Assembly (NCBI RefSeq): GCF_004698125.1
Contig: NZ_ML214297.1
Location: 248,001 to 312,000, forward strand
DNA: 64,000 nucleotides
DNA from: Halosimplex halophilum
GTDB lineage: Archaea; Halobacteriota; Halobacteria; Halobacteriales; Haloarculaceae
Reading direction: 5' to 3'
In this document: one piece after another, positions 33,207 to 42,092 of the stretch
How the letters are laid out: each line of letters opens with the position of its first letter
Numbering within the stretch: the first letter of the stretch is position 1
Program-made: the position numbers and the translations under genes
The notes under the pieces: generated by a model
Told to the model about the DNA's origin: nothing
The model's database searches: none
What the model saw: only the letters and a program-made list of their open reading frames with translations

Positions 33207-34559
33207 TCAGTCGGTGCGCTCGGCGGGCGTCTCGGCCGGGTCACCGACGACCCGGACGGTCGTCAGCAGGGCGACGATGCCGACCGTGAGGGCCGCGCCG
33301 AAGACGAACGGCGACCAGTAGACGACGAGGGCGTACAGCGCCGTCATGACCGGCGGGCCGACCGTCCGCCCGAGGCTGCCCGCCCCCTGCGTGACGCCGA
33401 AGGCCCCGCCCTGCCGGTCGGCGCTCGTCGCCAGCGACACCAGCGTCGTCAGCGAGACGTTCAGCAGGCTGTTGCCGAGCGACAGCAGCGTCAGCGCGCC
33501 CAGCAGCGCGACCACCCGCGGCCCGAATCCGAATATCGCCCGCTGGCCGAGCAGCGCCCGGCCGATCTCGGGGGAGAAAGGGAACGCGGCGAGCGCGACG
33601 ACCAGCAGCGCGGCGCCGGCGACGGCGAGCCGTCGGGCGGGGACGACCCGGGAGAGCCGGCCGACGACGACGCCCTGGTTGACCACCGCGAGCGCGCCGA
33701 CGTAGGTCAGCAGCAGTCCCGCCTGGGAGGCGTCGTAGCCGTACACGTCCGCGACGTAGGGGATGAACGCCACCTGGATCCCGGAGAAGGCGACCGAGGC
33801 GACGAGGAAGGCGCCGACGAGCGGCCGGAGCGTGGCGTCGCGGGCGGCCTCGACGAACTGGCCGACGATCCGCGGCGGACCGGCCGTCCGTGCCTGGCGC
33901 TCGGGTTCGGGCAGGAACGCCCACGTCCCGAGGAAGGCGAGGAAGCTCAGGACGGCCGCGCCGAAGCTCGGCAGCGAGAACCGCGTCGCCGGGACGAACG
34001 CCGGGAACACGCTCGCCGCACCGGCGACGACGCCGTCGCTCGCCAGCACCGATCCGAGCGCGGGCCCGAAGACGAACCCCAGGCCGAAGGCGGCGCCGAC
34101 CAGCCCGAGCGCGCCCGCCCGACGGTCGGCCGGGGTCACGTCCGTGATGTACGCCTGGGCGGTGGCGATGTTGCCGCCCATCGCGCCGGCGAGCATCCGC
34201 GCGAGAAAGAGCGTCGCCAGCGCCGCGGTCGTGCCCGCGACCACTTCGACCTCGCCGCCCAGGCCGAAGACGGTCCAGGCGACGGTGTTGGCCAGCAGCG
34301 AGAGCATGAGTATCGGCCGCCGGCCGCGGGCGTCCGAGAGCTGTCCCAGCAGCGGCGCGGAGACGAACTGCATCAGCGAGTAGGAGGCCGCGAGCAGGCC
34401 GTACACCACGTCCGTCCCGCCCAGGTCGCGCACGTAGAAGGGGAGGATCGGGACGACGATCCCGAACCCGAGCAGGTCGACGAAGACGACGGCGAGGACG
34501 GCGACCAGCGCCCGCCGCCGCCCGGCGACCGACGCCCCGACCGCGCGAGGGTCCTGCAC
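33207..34559 (-). CDS. MFS transporter, TetA/multidrug exporter-like
   Basis: 450 aa, twelve predicted helices. The N-terminus has VVFVDLLGFGIVVPILPFYV, a pattern of the DHA1 drug/H+ antiporters including TetA. Motif A GQLSDARGRRPILM lies between helices 2 and 3. It is probably a proton-coupled exporter; substrate not known. The gene is separated from the SDR gene by a hairpin element, so cotranscription is uncertain. Confidence 0.85.
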   Translation of the reverse strand: MQDPRAVGASVAGRRRALVAVLAVVFVDLLGFGIVVPILPFYVRDLGGTDVVYGLLAASYSLMQFVSAPLLGQLSDARGRRPILMLSLLANTVAWTVFGLGGEVEVVAGTTAALATLFLARMLAGAMGGNIATAQAYITDVTPADRRAGALGLVGAAFGLGFVFGPALGSVLASDGVVAGAASVFPAFVPATRFSLPSFGAAVLSFLAFLGTWAFLPEPERQARTAGPPRIVGQFVEAARDATLRPLVGAFLVASVAFSGIQVAFIPYVADVYGYDASQAGLLLTYVGALAVVNQGVVVGRLSRVVPARRLAVAGAALLVVALAAFPFSPEIGRALLGQRAIFGFGPRVVALLGALTLLSLGNSLLNVSLTTLVSLATSADRQGGAFGVTQGAGSLGRTVGPPVMTALYALVVYWSPFVFGAALTVGIVALLTTVRVVGDPAETPAERTD

Positions 34560-34658
34560 GCCGGCCCGTTCGGCCCGCGAGCGGGAATAGCTAGGGTCGC
34601 CCCCGACAGGTTCCGTCGGTCCCCGGCACCCGACGCCGTCAGTTCCCGACCCGGCCCG

Positions 34659-35300
34659 TCAGTCCTCGCGGGCGTCGGCGACTGTCTCGGCCAGATCGCG
34701 GGTCGCGGCCTCGGGGTCGTCGGCGCGGGTGATCGCCGTGATGACCGCGACACCGTCGGCGCCCGCCTCGACGACCGGCGCGGCGTTGTCCGACGTGATC
34801 CCGCCGATCCCGACCACCGGGATGTCGACGGCGGCGGCGATCTCGCCGACGCGCTCGGGGCCGATCTCGTGCTCGTCGTCGTCGATGTCGTCCTTCGAGC
34901 CGGTGGCGTAGACGGCGCCGACGCCGAGGTAGTCCGCGCCGGCCTTCTCGGCGCGGCGGGCGTCCTCGACGAACGACACCGACCGACCGATCAGGGCGTC
35001 GTCCCCCAGTCGCTCGCGGGCCACCTCGACGGGCAGGTCGTCGTCGCCGAGGTGGACCCCGTCGGCGTCGACCGCCGCGGCGAGGTCCACCCGGTCGTTG
35101 ACGACGAACGTCACCCCGGCCTCGCGGGTGAGCTCCCGGAGCTTGCGGCCCTCGTGGTAGCGCTCGCGGGCGCTCCGGTCCTTCTCGCGCAGTTGCACCA
35201 CGTCGACGCCGCCGGCGATAGCCGCCTCGACGACCGCGCGCGTCGTTCGGTTCCCCGAGAGACTCTCCTGCGTGACGAGATACACGCCCCAGTCGGTCAT
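34659..35300 (-). CDS. thiE: Thiamine-phosphate synthase ThiE
   Basis: 213 aa. The enzyme joins HMP-pyrophosphate and the thiazole phosphate to thiamine phosphate. Visible signatures: VQLREKDRSARERY (pyrophosphate-binding Lys and Arg), DGVHLGDDDLPVEVAR, IGRSVSFVEDA, YLGVGAVYATGSKDD and VVGIGGI with glycines for phosphate. Length is normal for the family. The start MTDWGVYLV is chosen because the preceding seven residues are not conserved in the family. No other thi gene is adjacent, which is common in haloarchaea. Confidence 0.92.
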   Translation of the reverse strand: MTDWGVYLVTQESLSGNRTTRAVVEAAIAGGVDVVQLREKDRSARERYHEGRKLRELTREAGVTFVVNDRVDLAAAVDADGVHLGDDDLPVEVARERLGDDALIGRSVSFVEDARRAEKAGADYLGVGAVYATGSKDDIDDDEHEIGPERVGEIAAAVDIPVVGIGGITSDNAAPVVEAGADGVAVITAITRADDPEAATRDLAETVADARED

Positions 35301-35433
35301 TGCCCGAGCGTTCGTGTCCACGAACCTGTTGCTTTCGGATCAGATATCCGACCGGGGCCCCACACCGAAGACGTTCGTCCCCATCGTCGGCCGGTGTCGG
35401 ACTCCTTTTGCCGGTTCCGGCCGAAGCGCCGCC

Positions 35434-36156
35434 ATGGACGTGATCGGGGACCTGGTCGCGCGCGACCGGCGGAGCGACGACCTCGCGGTCCGGACCGACA
35501 GCCGCGCCGGCTCGTACAGCTACGAGAAGTGCTGCACGAACGCCTGGAAGACGGGCAACATCCTGCGCCACTACGGGGTCCGCGGCGGCGCGACCGTCGC
35601 CGTCGACCCCGGCGACTCGCTCACGCCGCCCCCGCTGCTGGCCCTCCTCGGTGCGGGCCTCCTCGGCGCGACGACCCGCTTCGACCCCGGCGAGTCGCCC
35701 TCGGCGAAGGCGCTGGTCGTCCCCGCCGCTCGCGCCGACGCCTACGACCCCGACCCCGGCACCAAGACGTTCGTCTACGGCGACGTACCGGACGACCCCG
35801 AGTTCGCCCACTTCGAGGCGGAGATGTGGAGCGAGAACCCGACCGCGCCCCCGGACCGCGTCGACCCGGCCGACACGGCCCTCGCCGCCGGCGACCGCGA
35901 GTTCACCCACGAGCGGCTCCTGTCGGCTTCGGAGGGGATCGTCGACGAGTACGGCCTCGCCGCCGACGACGAGGTCGCGGTCCGGGCGCCGCTGGCCGAC
36001 CCCGGAACCGTCGTCGCGGGCGTGCTCGCGCCGGTCGCCGCGGGCGCGACGGTGCTCGTCGACCGCGAGTCGACCGGGACCGTCGCCGTCGCGAGCGGCG
36101 ACGCAGCGGAGAACGCCCCGGAACCCGCCGTCGTCGACCCCGCCGACGTGCTGTAG
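35434..36156 (+). CDS. Short acyl-CoA synthetase-like protein lacking the adenylation core
   Basis: 240 aa. The first 90 residues resemble the N-terminus of AMP-forming acyl-CoA synthetases (SYSYEKCCTNAWKTGNILRHYGV, VRGGATVAVDPGD). The next part has FTHERLLSASEGIVDEYGLAADDEV, like the second lobe. The phosphate-binding P-loop and the C-terminal catalytic lysine domain are absent. There is no frameshift visible, and coding quality stays uniform to the stop, so it is a stable short protein and not fresh decay. Enzymatic activity is doubtful. Confidence 0.72.
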   Translation: MDVIGDLVARDRRSDDLAVRTDSRAGSYSYEKCCTNAWKTGNILRHYGVRGGATVAVDPGDSLTPPPLLALLGAGLLGATTRFDPGESPSAKALVVPAARADAYDPDPGTKTFVYGDVPDDPEFAHFEAEMWSENPTAPPDRVDPADTALAAGDREFTHERLLSASEGIVDEYGLAADDEVAVRAPLADPGTVVAGVLAPVAAGATVLVDRESTGTVAVASGDAAENAPEPAVVDPADVL

Positions 36157-36201
36157 ATACTCTCGGTGAAAAACACCGGAAAAACGCGGATATGAGGGTT
36201 C

Positions 36202-36948
36202 CTACTCTCCTTTCGGCCGGATGAAGTCGGCGAGCGCGACGGTCGTGCCGAGCAGCCACCCGAGCGGGACGGAGATGCCGATCCAGATGAGGACGTAGGC
36301 GAACTCGGTCATGTCGAACTTCTCGACGACGTAGTCGCGGAGGCCGACCGGTTCGAGGACCGACTGGCGGACGAACTCGGCGATCTGGTCGGCGTAGACG
36401 ATGCTGAACTGGGCCACGTCCTCGGAGACGAGCGCGGCGACGACCGGCGGCAGGAAGATGGCCGTCATCCCGAACGGGTACGCGAAGACGACCGTGGTGA
36501 CCCGGCCGCCGACCGCCCGGAAGAACACGGCCAGCGCCGCCGAGACGACGGCGACGACGCTGGCGGCGATGATGGCGTTGGCCGCCTGGTTCGAGTAGTC
36601 CAGCCGGAACTCCACCAGCGCCGAGAGCCCGCCCCACACGAGGACCGCGAGGAGAATGACGCCGACCGCGCCGAGTTTCTCCACGGACACGTCGACCTTC
36701 CGGGCGTGGAAGCGGACGACGACGCCGAACAGGGCCAGCGGGTACAGCACCGCGACGACGAGCGCCCCCAGCGCCGCCCACGCGTTGTAGGTCACTTTCT
36801 CCCGGGTGGTCTCCGGTTGCCACTTCCCCAGCACGGTGTCGCCCGCACCGCGCTGGCGTGGGTAGAGCAACTCCATCCAGGTCTCGTGGAACTTGTTCAG
36901 GTCGAAGCGGACCGCTTCGACGACCCCCTGCCGGTTCCCGACTGACAT
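36202..36948 (-). CDS. Conserved haloarchaeal membrane protein, function unknown
   Basis: 248 aa. A soluble N-terminus (RFDLNKFHETWMELLYPRQR) is followed by about six hydrophobic segments (LGALVVAVLYPLALFGVVV, ILLAVLVWGGLSAL, AIIAASVVAVVSAALAVFF and others). It ends in ALADFIRPKGE. The start MSVGNRQG is chosen because the upstream frame is basic and ends at the likely promoter. No named family is recognised. Confidence 0.7.
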   Translation of the reverse strand: MSVGNRQGVVEAVRFDLNKFHETWMELLYPRQRGAGDTVLGKWQPETTREKVTYNAWAALGALVVAVLYPLALFGVVVRFHARKVDVSVEKLGAVGVILLAVLVWGGLSALVEFRLDYSNQAANAIIAASVVAVVSAALAVFFRAVGGRVTTVVFAYPFGMTAIFLPPVVAALVSEDVAQFSIVYADQIAEFVRQSVLEPVGLRDYVVEKFDMTEFAYVLIWIGISVPLGWLLGTTVALADFIRPKGE

Positions 36949-37164
36949 GTTCCCGACTTTGGCAGCGCCCTGTATACCTCTTCTGTTGCCCGCCGACGGC
37001 CGTCGCTGTTTCACCGTCGACAGGTCCTCTCGACGACAGGATCGGCGGTTCCGAGGACCGGGTGCAGCCCGGCACCAGCCCGGGACAGCGGGGGCCCTCA
37101 GCGGGCCGAAACGGCGGGCCGGTCGGTTGCCCGGGCGACGGAACGGGCCCGAAAGACCTCCCGC

Positions 37165-38004
37165 TCAGTCCCAGGCGTCGGGGGCGAAGCTGGTGTGGAC
37201 CTGCCGGTCGGTCCGGTCGATGGCGTCGATGGTCGCCACGTCCTCCTCGTCCAGTTCGAGGCCGAGGCTCTCCCAGTTGTCGCGGATGTGGGCCTCGCTG
37301 GTGGCCTTCGGGATGGCCGTCACGCCCTTCTCGCGGAGCCAGGCGAGCGACACCTGCGCCTCGCTGACGCCGTGTTTCTCCGCGACCTCCGACAGTTCGG
37401 GCACGTCGAAGACGGCGCCGCGGGCCAGCGGCGAGTACCCGACGAGTTCGATGTCCGTCCCCGCCACGTACTCGCGGAGCTCTTCCTGGGGGAGCAGCGG
37501 GTGACACTCCACCTGGTTGGCGAACGGCGGCTCGTCGAGCACCTCGCGGGCCTCGTCGAGGTGGTGGGGCTCGAAGTTCGAGACGCCGATGCGGTCGACC
37601 AGCCCGCGCGATTTCAGCTCCTCGAAGGCGGGCAGGGTCTCCCCGGCGTCGTAGGTGCGCGAGGGCCAGTGGACGTACAGCAGGTCGACGCTGTCGACGC
37701 CGAGTTTGTCGAGGCTCTCCTCCGTGGTCTCGACCACGCCGTCGCGGTCGAGGTGGTCGATCCACACCTTCGTCGCGAGGAAGACCTCCTCGCGGGGCAC
37801 GTCCGCCGCGGCGATGCCGTCGCCGACGGCCGACTCGTTACCGTAGACCTGGGCGGTGTCGACGTGACGATACCCCATCTCCAGCGCCGTGCGGACGCTC
37901 TCGGCGCACTGCTCGGGGTTCTCGTTTTGCCACGTCCCGAGCCCGAAGGTCGGCATCCCGTCGACGCGCGAGACGCTCGCCGGAGACTGGTTTCCCTGAG
38001 ACAT
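37165..38004 (-). CDS. Aldo/keto reductase (AKR5 / DkgA-like)
   Basis: 279 aa. Tetrad residues in YRHVDTAQVYGNE, LATKVWID and LLYVHWPSR. The cofactor loop AIPKATSEAHIRDNW is intact. It is a paralogue of the gene at 29573-30385. Its N-terminus is longer by about ten residues (MSQGNQSPASVSRVDGMPTF). The substrate is unknown; the pair suggests related but distinct carbonyl substrates. Confidence 0.87.
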   Translation of the reverse strand: MSQGNQSPASVSRVDGMPTFGLGTWQNENPEQCAESVRTALEMGYRHVDTAQVYGNESAVGDGIAAADVPREEVFLATKVWIDHLDRDGVVETTEESLDKLGVDSVDLLYVHWPSRTYDAGETLPAFEELKSRGLVDRIGVSNFEPHHLDEAREVLDEPPFANQVECHPLLPQEELREYVAGTDIELVGYSPLARGAVFDVPELSEVAEKHGVSEAQVSLAWLREKGVTAIPKATSEAHIRDNWESLGLELDEEDVATIDAIDRTDRQVHTSFAPDAWD

Positions 38005-38058
38005 ACCCGATCCTCGGGACGAACGACCAATAGGGGTTGCGACTCCGGAACGCGCGCT

Positions 38059-40125
38059 CTACTCCTCGTCGTCGGTCGCGTCGCCGTCCGCGTCGTCCGC
38101 CCCGGACTCCTCGGTCGCGTCGGCACCATCGGACTCCTCGGTCGCGTCGGCACCATCGGACTCCTCGGTCGCGTCGCTACCCCCGGACTGCTCGGTCGCG
38201 TCGGCACCATCGGACTCCTCGGTCGCGTCGCTACCCCCGGACTCGCCGGTCGCTTCGGCGGCAGTCCCACCGCCGGTCTCGGATTCGGCTGCTCCGGATT
38301 CGGCGGTTTCGTCGGCCTCCGATCCGTCGTCCGTCGTCTCGCCGGCCCCGGTGTCGTCGGTCCCGGTGTCCGCCGCGTCGTCGGCGACTTCCGTCGGCTC
38401 GCCGCCGGGGCTCTCGACGACGGTCTGGGCGGTCTGGACCTCCTCGGTCCCTTCGGTGTCGGGCTCGGTCGTTTCGACGCCGCTCCCGCCGCCGTCCCCG
38501 TCGTCGCCGTCACCGCCGCTGTCGTGGGACGAAGCGTCCGCGTCGCCGCCGGCGCCCTCGTCGTCGCCGGCGAGGAACCGGTTGTAGAGCACGCCGGCGC
38601 TCCCGATCGCGAGGATGGCCGCGCCGACGCCGATGACCGCCGGCGAGAGCCCGCCGCCACCGCCGTCGCCGGCCGTCGTCGCGGTCCCGCCGTCGCCGTC
38701 GTCTCCGGTCGCCGTACCCGGGTCTCCCGACGGCGTCGCCGTCGGTGTGGCGGTCGCCGTGGCGCCGCCCCCCGCGTCGGTACCGGGTTCGTCGGTCGGC
38801 GTCGGGGTGAACGTCGGCGTCGAGTCGTCGGTCGGGGTCGGCGTCGGCGAGGGCGTCGGGCTGGGCGTCGGCGAGGGCGTCGCCGTGGCGACCGCCGCGC
38901 CGCCGACCTTCACGCCCCAGCCGGCGGCGGGTCCGCCGGCCGAGTCGGCCGTGCTCCCGACGCAGACCATCCCCTCGTCGTCGGTGAGGTGGAACGCGGA
39001 GAACTCGCTGGAGCCCGACCCGTAGGTGCTGGTCCACCTGGTCTCGCCGTCGATGCCGAGGTTGGCGGCGAAGCCCCGGGCGTCGACGCCGTCGCCGTTC
39101 GTGGCCGTCTCGCCGGCGACGTAGTACTCCAGGTAGCCGCCGGTGACGCTCCGCAACACGGTGTAGGCGTCGGACTCGATGCGGGTCCCCCACCGCTTGC
39201 CGCCGTCGGCGTTGACCTCCAGCGCCCAGCCCTGCCGGTCGTTGGTCTGCGGGTCGAAGGCGTTGGCGCCGACGGCGACGAACCCGTTGCGCGTCTCCGC
39301 CACGTCGTAGAGGACGTTGTAGTCGTCGTAGGAGTTGATCGCGTCGTCGGACTGCTTCTTGAACCGCTGGGAGAACACCTGGCTCCCCCCGTCGTTGAGC
39401 TTGACGATCCACCCCGCGGTGTCGTCCGCCGTGTCGTCGGTCTCGCCGACCGCGACGTAGCCGCCCTCCTCGGCGGCGACGACCCCGTGGAGCTGGTTGC
39501 GGCTGCCGGGCCCGATGGTCTCGGACCAGTCGATCGACTGGTCGGGGTTCATCCGGACGACCCACGCGTCGTCGAACCGGTCGGTCCACCCCGCGAAGAC
39601 GAACCGACCCTGTTCGTCGACCGTGACGCCTCGCACCGTGTCGGTCCGCTCCGACCTGACGTTGAACACCCGTCGCCACTGCTCGGTCCCCTCGCCGTCG
39701 ACGCCGACGGCGAATGCACCCTGCTGGCTCGACCCCTCCTCGTGGGTGTGGCCGGCGACGACGTACCCGTCGCCGACGGGCGCCACGTCGAACCCCCTCG
39801 TGACGGCGCGTTCGGCGACGGTCGTCTCCCAGTCGATCCGGCCGCCGGCGGTCAGCCTGGCGAGCCAGATCGCCTCGGCGGCCTCGCCCTCAGAAGGCTC
39901 GGTCGTCCCCGCGACGACGAACCCGCCGTCGCCCGCCGGCACGACGGCGTTCGCCTCCGCGGGCGCCCCCCTGTCGTAGGTCCGGTCCCAGCGGGTCGGC
40001 GGCACTTCCTGCCGACGGTTCGACTCCGCGGCCGCGCCGCCGGCCGAGCCGCTCGCGGCCAGCGCCCCCGCGCCGACGAGACAGCACCCCTTGACGAATC
40101 GTCGCCTGCTCGGTTCCCGTTCCAT
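38059..40125 (-). CDS. Tat-exported propeller-like surface protein with membrane anchor and acidic repeat tail
   Basis: 688 aa. Twin-arginine signal RRRFVKGCCLVGAGALAAS, which also contains Cys residues that could act as a lipobox (not certain). Residues about 45-400 carry repeats of the type GGFVVAGTTEPSEGEAAEAIWLARL and GYVAVGETDDTADDTAGWIVKL, as in WD/PQQ-like surface propellers. A Thr/Pro linker (TPSPTPSPTPTPT) is followed by one helix (AVIGVGAAILAIGSAGVLYN). The final 150 residues are acidic with 9-residue repeats (ATEESDGAD). The C-terminal tail would be cytosolic. Confidence 0.8.
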   Translation of the reverse strand: MEREPSRRRFVKGCCLVGAGALAASGSAGGAAAESNRRQEVPPTRWDRTYDRGAPAEANAVVPAGDGGFVVAGTTEPSEGEAAEAIWLARLTAGGRIDWETTVAERAVTRGFDVAPVGDGYVVAGHTHEEGSSQQGAFAVGVDGEGTEQWRRVFNVRSERTDTVRGVTVDEQGRFVFAGWTDRFDDAWVVRMNPDQSIDWSETIGPGSRNQLHGVVAAEEGGYVAVGETDDTADDTAGWIVKLNDGGSQVFSQRFKKQSDDAINSYDDYNVLYDVAETRNGFVAVGANAFDPQTNDRQGWALEVNADGGKRWGTRIESDAYTVLRSVTGGYLEYYVAGETATNGDGVDARGFAANLGIDGETRWTSTYGSGSSEFSAFHLTDDEGMVCVGSTADSAGGPAAGWGVKVGGAAVATATPSPTPSPTPSPTPTPTDDSTPTFTPTPTDEPGTDAGGGATATATPTATPSGDPGTATGDDGDGGTATTAGDGGGGGLSPAVIGVGAAILAIGSAGVLYNRFLAGDDEGAGGDADASSHDSGGDGDDGDGGGSGVETTEPDTEGTEEVQTAQTVVESPGGEPTEVADDAADTGTDDTGAGETTDDGSEADETAESGAAESETGGGTAAEATGESGGSDATEESDGADATEQSGGSDATEESDGADATEESDGADATEESGADDADGDATDDEE
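38114..38248 (-). repeat. 27-base tandem repeats encoding the acidic 9-residue repeats
   Basis: Five exact-length 27-base units start at 38114, 38141, 38168, 38195 and 38222, with a partial unit after. Units one, two and four are nearly identical (TCGGCACCATCGGACTCC inside) and units three and five share a variant (TCGCTACCCCCGGACT). They are in frame and encode ATEESDGAD or ATEQSGGSD. The alternation of variants points to recent unequal duplication. Confidence 0.85.
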
Positions 40126-40246
40126 GCCCGACGACGCGACCGGGAGCGGTAAAATCCTGTCGGCTTTTCGAGGGACTCTCGTGAACCACGGGCGGGCGCC
40201 GCCGTCACCTCGCCGCGACCGCCGCCGTCACGGGACCGGGGTCGGG

Positions 40247-41476
40247 TCAGCTCCCCAGCCGCTCGCGGGCGAACCGCGCGAGCAGCGGGATGTCGTCGAG
40301 GTGGATCAGGTTCCGCATCGCCAGGCGGTTCCCGCTGTTGACCTTCGCGAGCGTGTCCCCGTCGGCCTCCCGCAGGTCGGCCATCAGCCGGTCGTAGCGC
40401 TCGTTGGGCGCCAGATACAGCAGCTCGGTCATCAGCAGGCGCGTGTTCATCTTCGGCGCCACGTCGCTGTGCCAGAGCCTGTTGTAGATGGCCATCTCCT
40501 CGGCGGCGGTGTCGACCGTCCCGGTCAGCGCCCGGTCGGCCGTCGCCGCCGCCGCCCGCGCCGAGAGCATCCCCTTGTGGATGCCCTCGCCCCACAGCGG
40601 GTCGATGGTCGGGACGGTGTCGCCGATGGCGATGAAGCTGTCGGTGGTCATCTGCCCCGGCTTCTGGATGTGGGCCGACCCGCGGTGTTGCTTGCCCTCC
40701 AGCCGCGTCGCGTTCTCGAAGCGGGGGTCGCTCTCCAGCCAGTACTCCAGGTAGTCGTCGATGCCCATCCCCTCCTTGGCGTACTCGCGGTGGCTGTCGT
40801 TCTGGATGTAGCAGAGCCCGACCTTCGCCGTGTCCCCGCCGGTGTGGAACAGCCAGGAGTAGCCCCCCGGTGCCAGGTCGTGGTCCAGCCGGAGCATCAT
40901 CGCGTCGGTGCAGTCGGCGAACTCGGGGTGGTCGGCCTCGACGCCCTCGAACTCGTACTCGACGCCGATGGCCTGGCGGTCGCGCCGGAGGTCGGTGACG
41001 CCCAGCTCCTTCGCCAGCGGCGCCGCCGGCCCCGTCGCGTCGATCACGATGTCGGCGTAGACCTCCTTCTGCCCGTCGTAGCGGACGCCCACCGGCTCGC
41101 CGTCCTCGACGATGGGTTTCGAGACCCGCGAGTCGAAGCGGTACTCCGCGCCGTTCTCGCGGCCCTCGGCGACGAGCCAGCGCTTGAAGTCGGCGAACTC
41201 CAGGACGGCGCCGGGCTGGTCGCGGACGAAGTGGTCGTTCGGCGACTCCAGCACGACCGTCTCGGTGAAGTTCATCACCACCTCGTCGGGGACGTTGAAC
41301 GACGCCATCATCGAGGGGAACGTGCCGGCGGTCGACTTGTTGCTCTGACGCGGGAACTCGGCCTCGGGTTCCGTCTCCAGCACGAGCACCTCGTGGTCTC
41401 TCGCCGCCAGGTCGCGCGCGCACTGCGCTCCGGCGGGTCCGGCACCCGCGATCACCACGTCAAAGCGGTCGCCCAT
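40247..41476 (-). CDS. Geranylgeranyl reductase family flavoprotein (second copy)
   Basis: 409 aa. FAD motif VVIAGAGPAGAQCARDLA, then the family motif GGYSWLFHTGGDTAKVGLC and FIAIGDTVPTIDPLWGEGIHKGM. It is more divergent from the lipid-reductase type than the gene at 6744-8114: the YxWxFP signature reads YSWLFH. It may act on a different isoprenoid (for example a quinone or carotenoid side chain) or be a different flavoprotein of the same fold. Start MGDRFDVVIAG is chosen directly before the FAD motif. Confidence 0.83.
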   Translation of the reverse strand: MGDRFDVVIAGAGPAGAQCARDLAARDHEVLVLETEPEAEFPRQSNKSTAGTFPSMMASFNVPDEVVMNFTETVVLESPNDHFVRDQPGAVLEFADFKRWLVAEGRENGAEYRFDSRVSKPIVEDGEPVGVRYDGQKEVYADIVIDATGPAAPLAKELGVTDLRRDRQAIGVEYEFEGVEADHPEFADCTDAMMLRLDHDLAPGGYSWLFHTGGDTAKVGLCYIQNDSHREYAKEGMGIDDYLEYWLESDPRFENATRLEGKQHRGSAHIQKPGQMTTDSFIAIGDTVPTIDPLWGEGIHKGMLSARAAAATADRALTGTVDTAAEEMAIYNRLWHSDVAPKMNTRLLMTELLYLAPNERYDRLMADLREADGDTLAKVNSGNRLAMRNLIHLDDIPLLARFARERLGS

Positions 41477-41591
41477 AGACGTTGGTCCGGCGTCTGCGTA
41501 ATTAACGTTCCTGAACGGGACGACCCCGTGTGATGGGTTTTCGCCCGCCGCGAACCGGCTCGACGGCGGCCCTGTTGCCCCCGCGATCCAC

Positions 41592-42092
41592 CTACTCCCG
41601 CAGCAGCCAGGCCAGCACGACGCCGCCCAGCAGCAGCGCGACGACGCCGAGCGAGCCGCCGCGGGGGACCGTCTCGAAGAGGACGTAGCCGACGCCGCCC
41701 GTGAGGACCGCGACGACGACGCTCCCGACGGCGTGGAGCAGTTCGACCCGCGTCGTCGCCACCGCCGGGCCGGCGTCGCGGTCGATCCCGAGCCCGAAGG
41801 TCCCCAGGTCCGCCGCGACCACCGCGGCGAACCCGCCCAGCAGGACCGCTTCAGGAGAGGCGGGCCCGGTCGCCGCCAGCACCGTCGCGGCGAACAGCGC
41901 CGCGCCGCCGAAGACCACCGACGACTCCGACCGGCGCAGGAGTCCGGCGAGGACGGCGCCGGCGCCAGCGACGGCGACAAGCGTCGCCATCGTCGACCCG
42001 CGGACCGCGGCCAGGACCGCGACGGCGGCGAGGAGCGCCAGCGCGTGGCTCGCTCGCGGCCGCCGCCGGTCGGTCCCGCGGCTCACCGCCAC
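41592..42092 (-). CDS. DUF7519-type membrane protein
   Basis: 166 aa with five hydrophobic segments (SHALALLAAVAVLAAV, TLVAVAGAGAVLAGLL, VVFGGAALFAATVLAA, LLHAVGSVVVAVLTGGVGYVLF, LGVVALLLGGVVLAWLL). Position at the end of the DUF58/DUF4129 cluster and overlap with the DUF58 gene by ten bases indicate the DUF7519 family. Function unknown. Confidence 0.7.
   Translation of the reverse strand: MAVSRGTDRRRPRASHALALLAAVAVLAAVRGSTMATLVAVAGAGAVLAGLLRRSESSVVFGGAALFAATVLAATGPASPEAVLLGGFAAVVAADLGTFGLGIDRDAGPAVATTRVELLHAVGSVVVAVLTGGVGYVLFETVPRGGSLGVVALLLGGVVLAWLLRE

Noticed and set aside
32961-36224. A 1087-codon open frame on the plus strand
   Set aside because: It is antisense to the MFS and thiE genes and crosses out of phase over the acyl-CoA-synthetase-like gene. 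The amino acid composition is repetitive Arg/Asp/Gly, with no recognisable motif.
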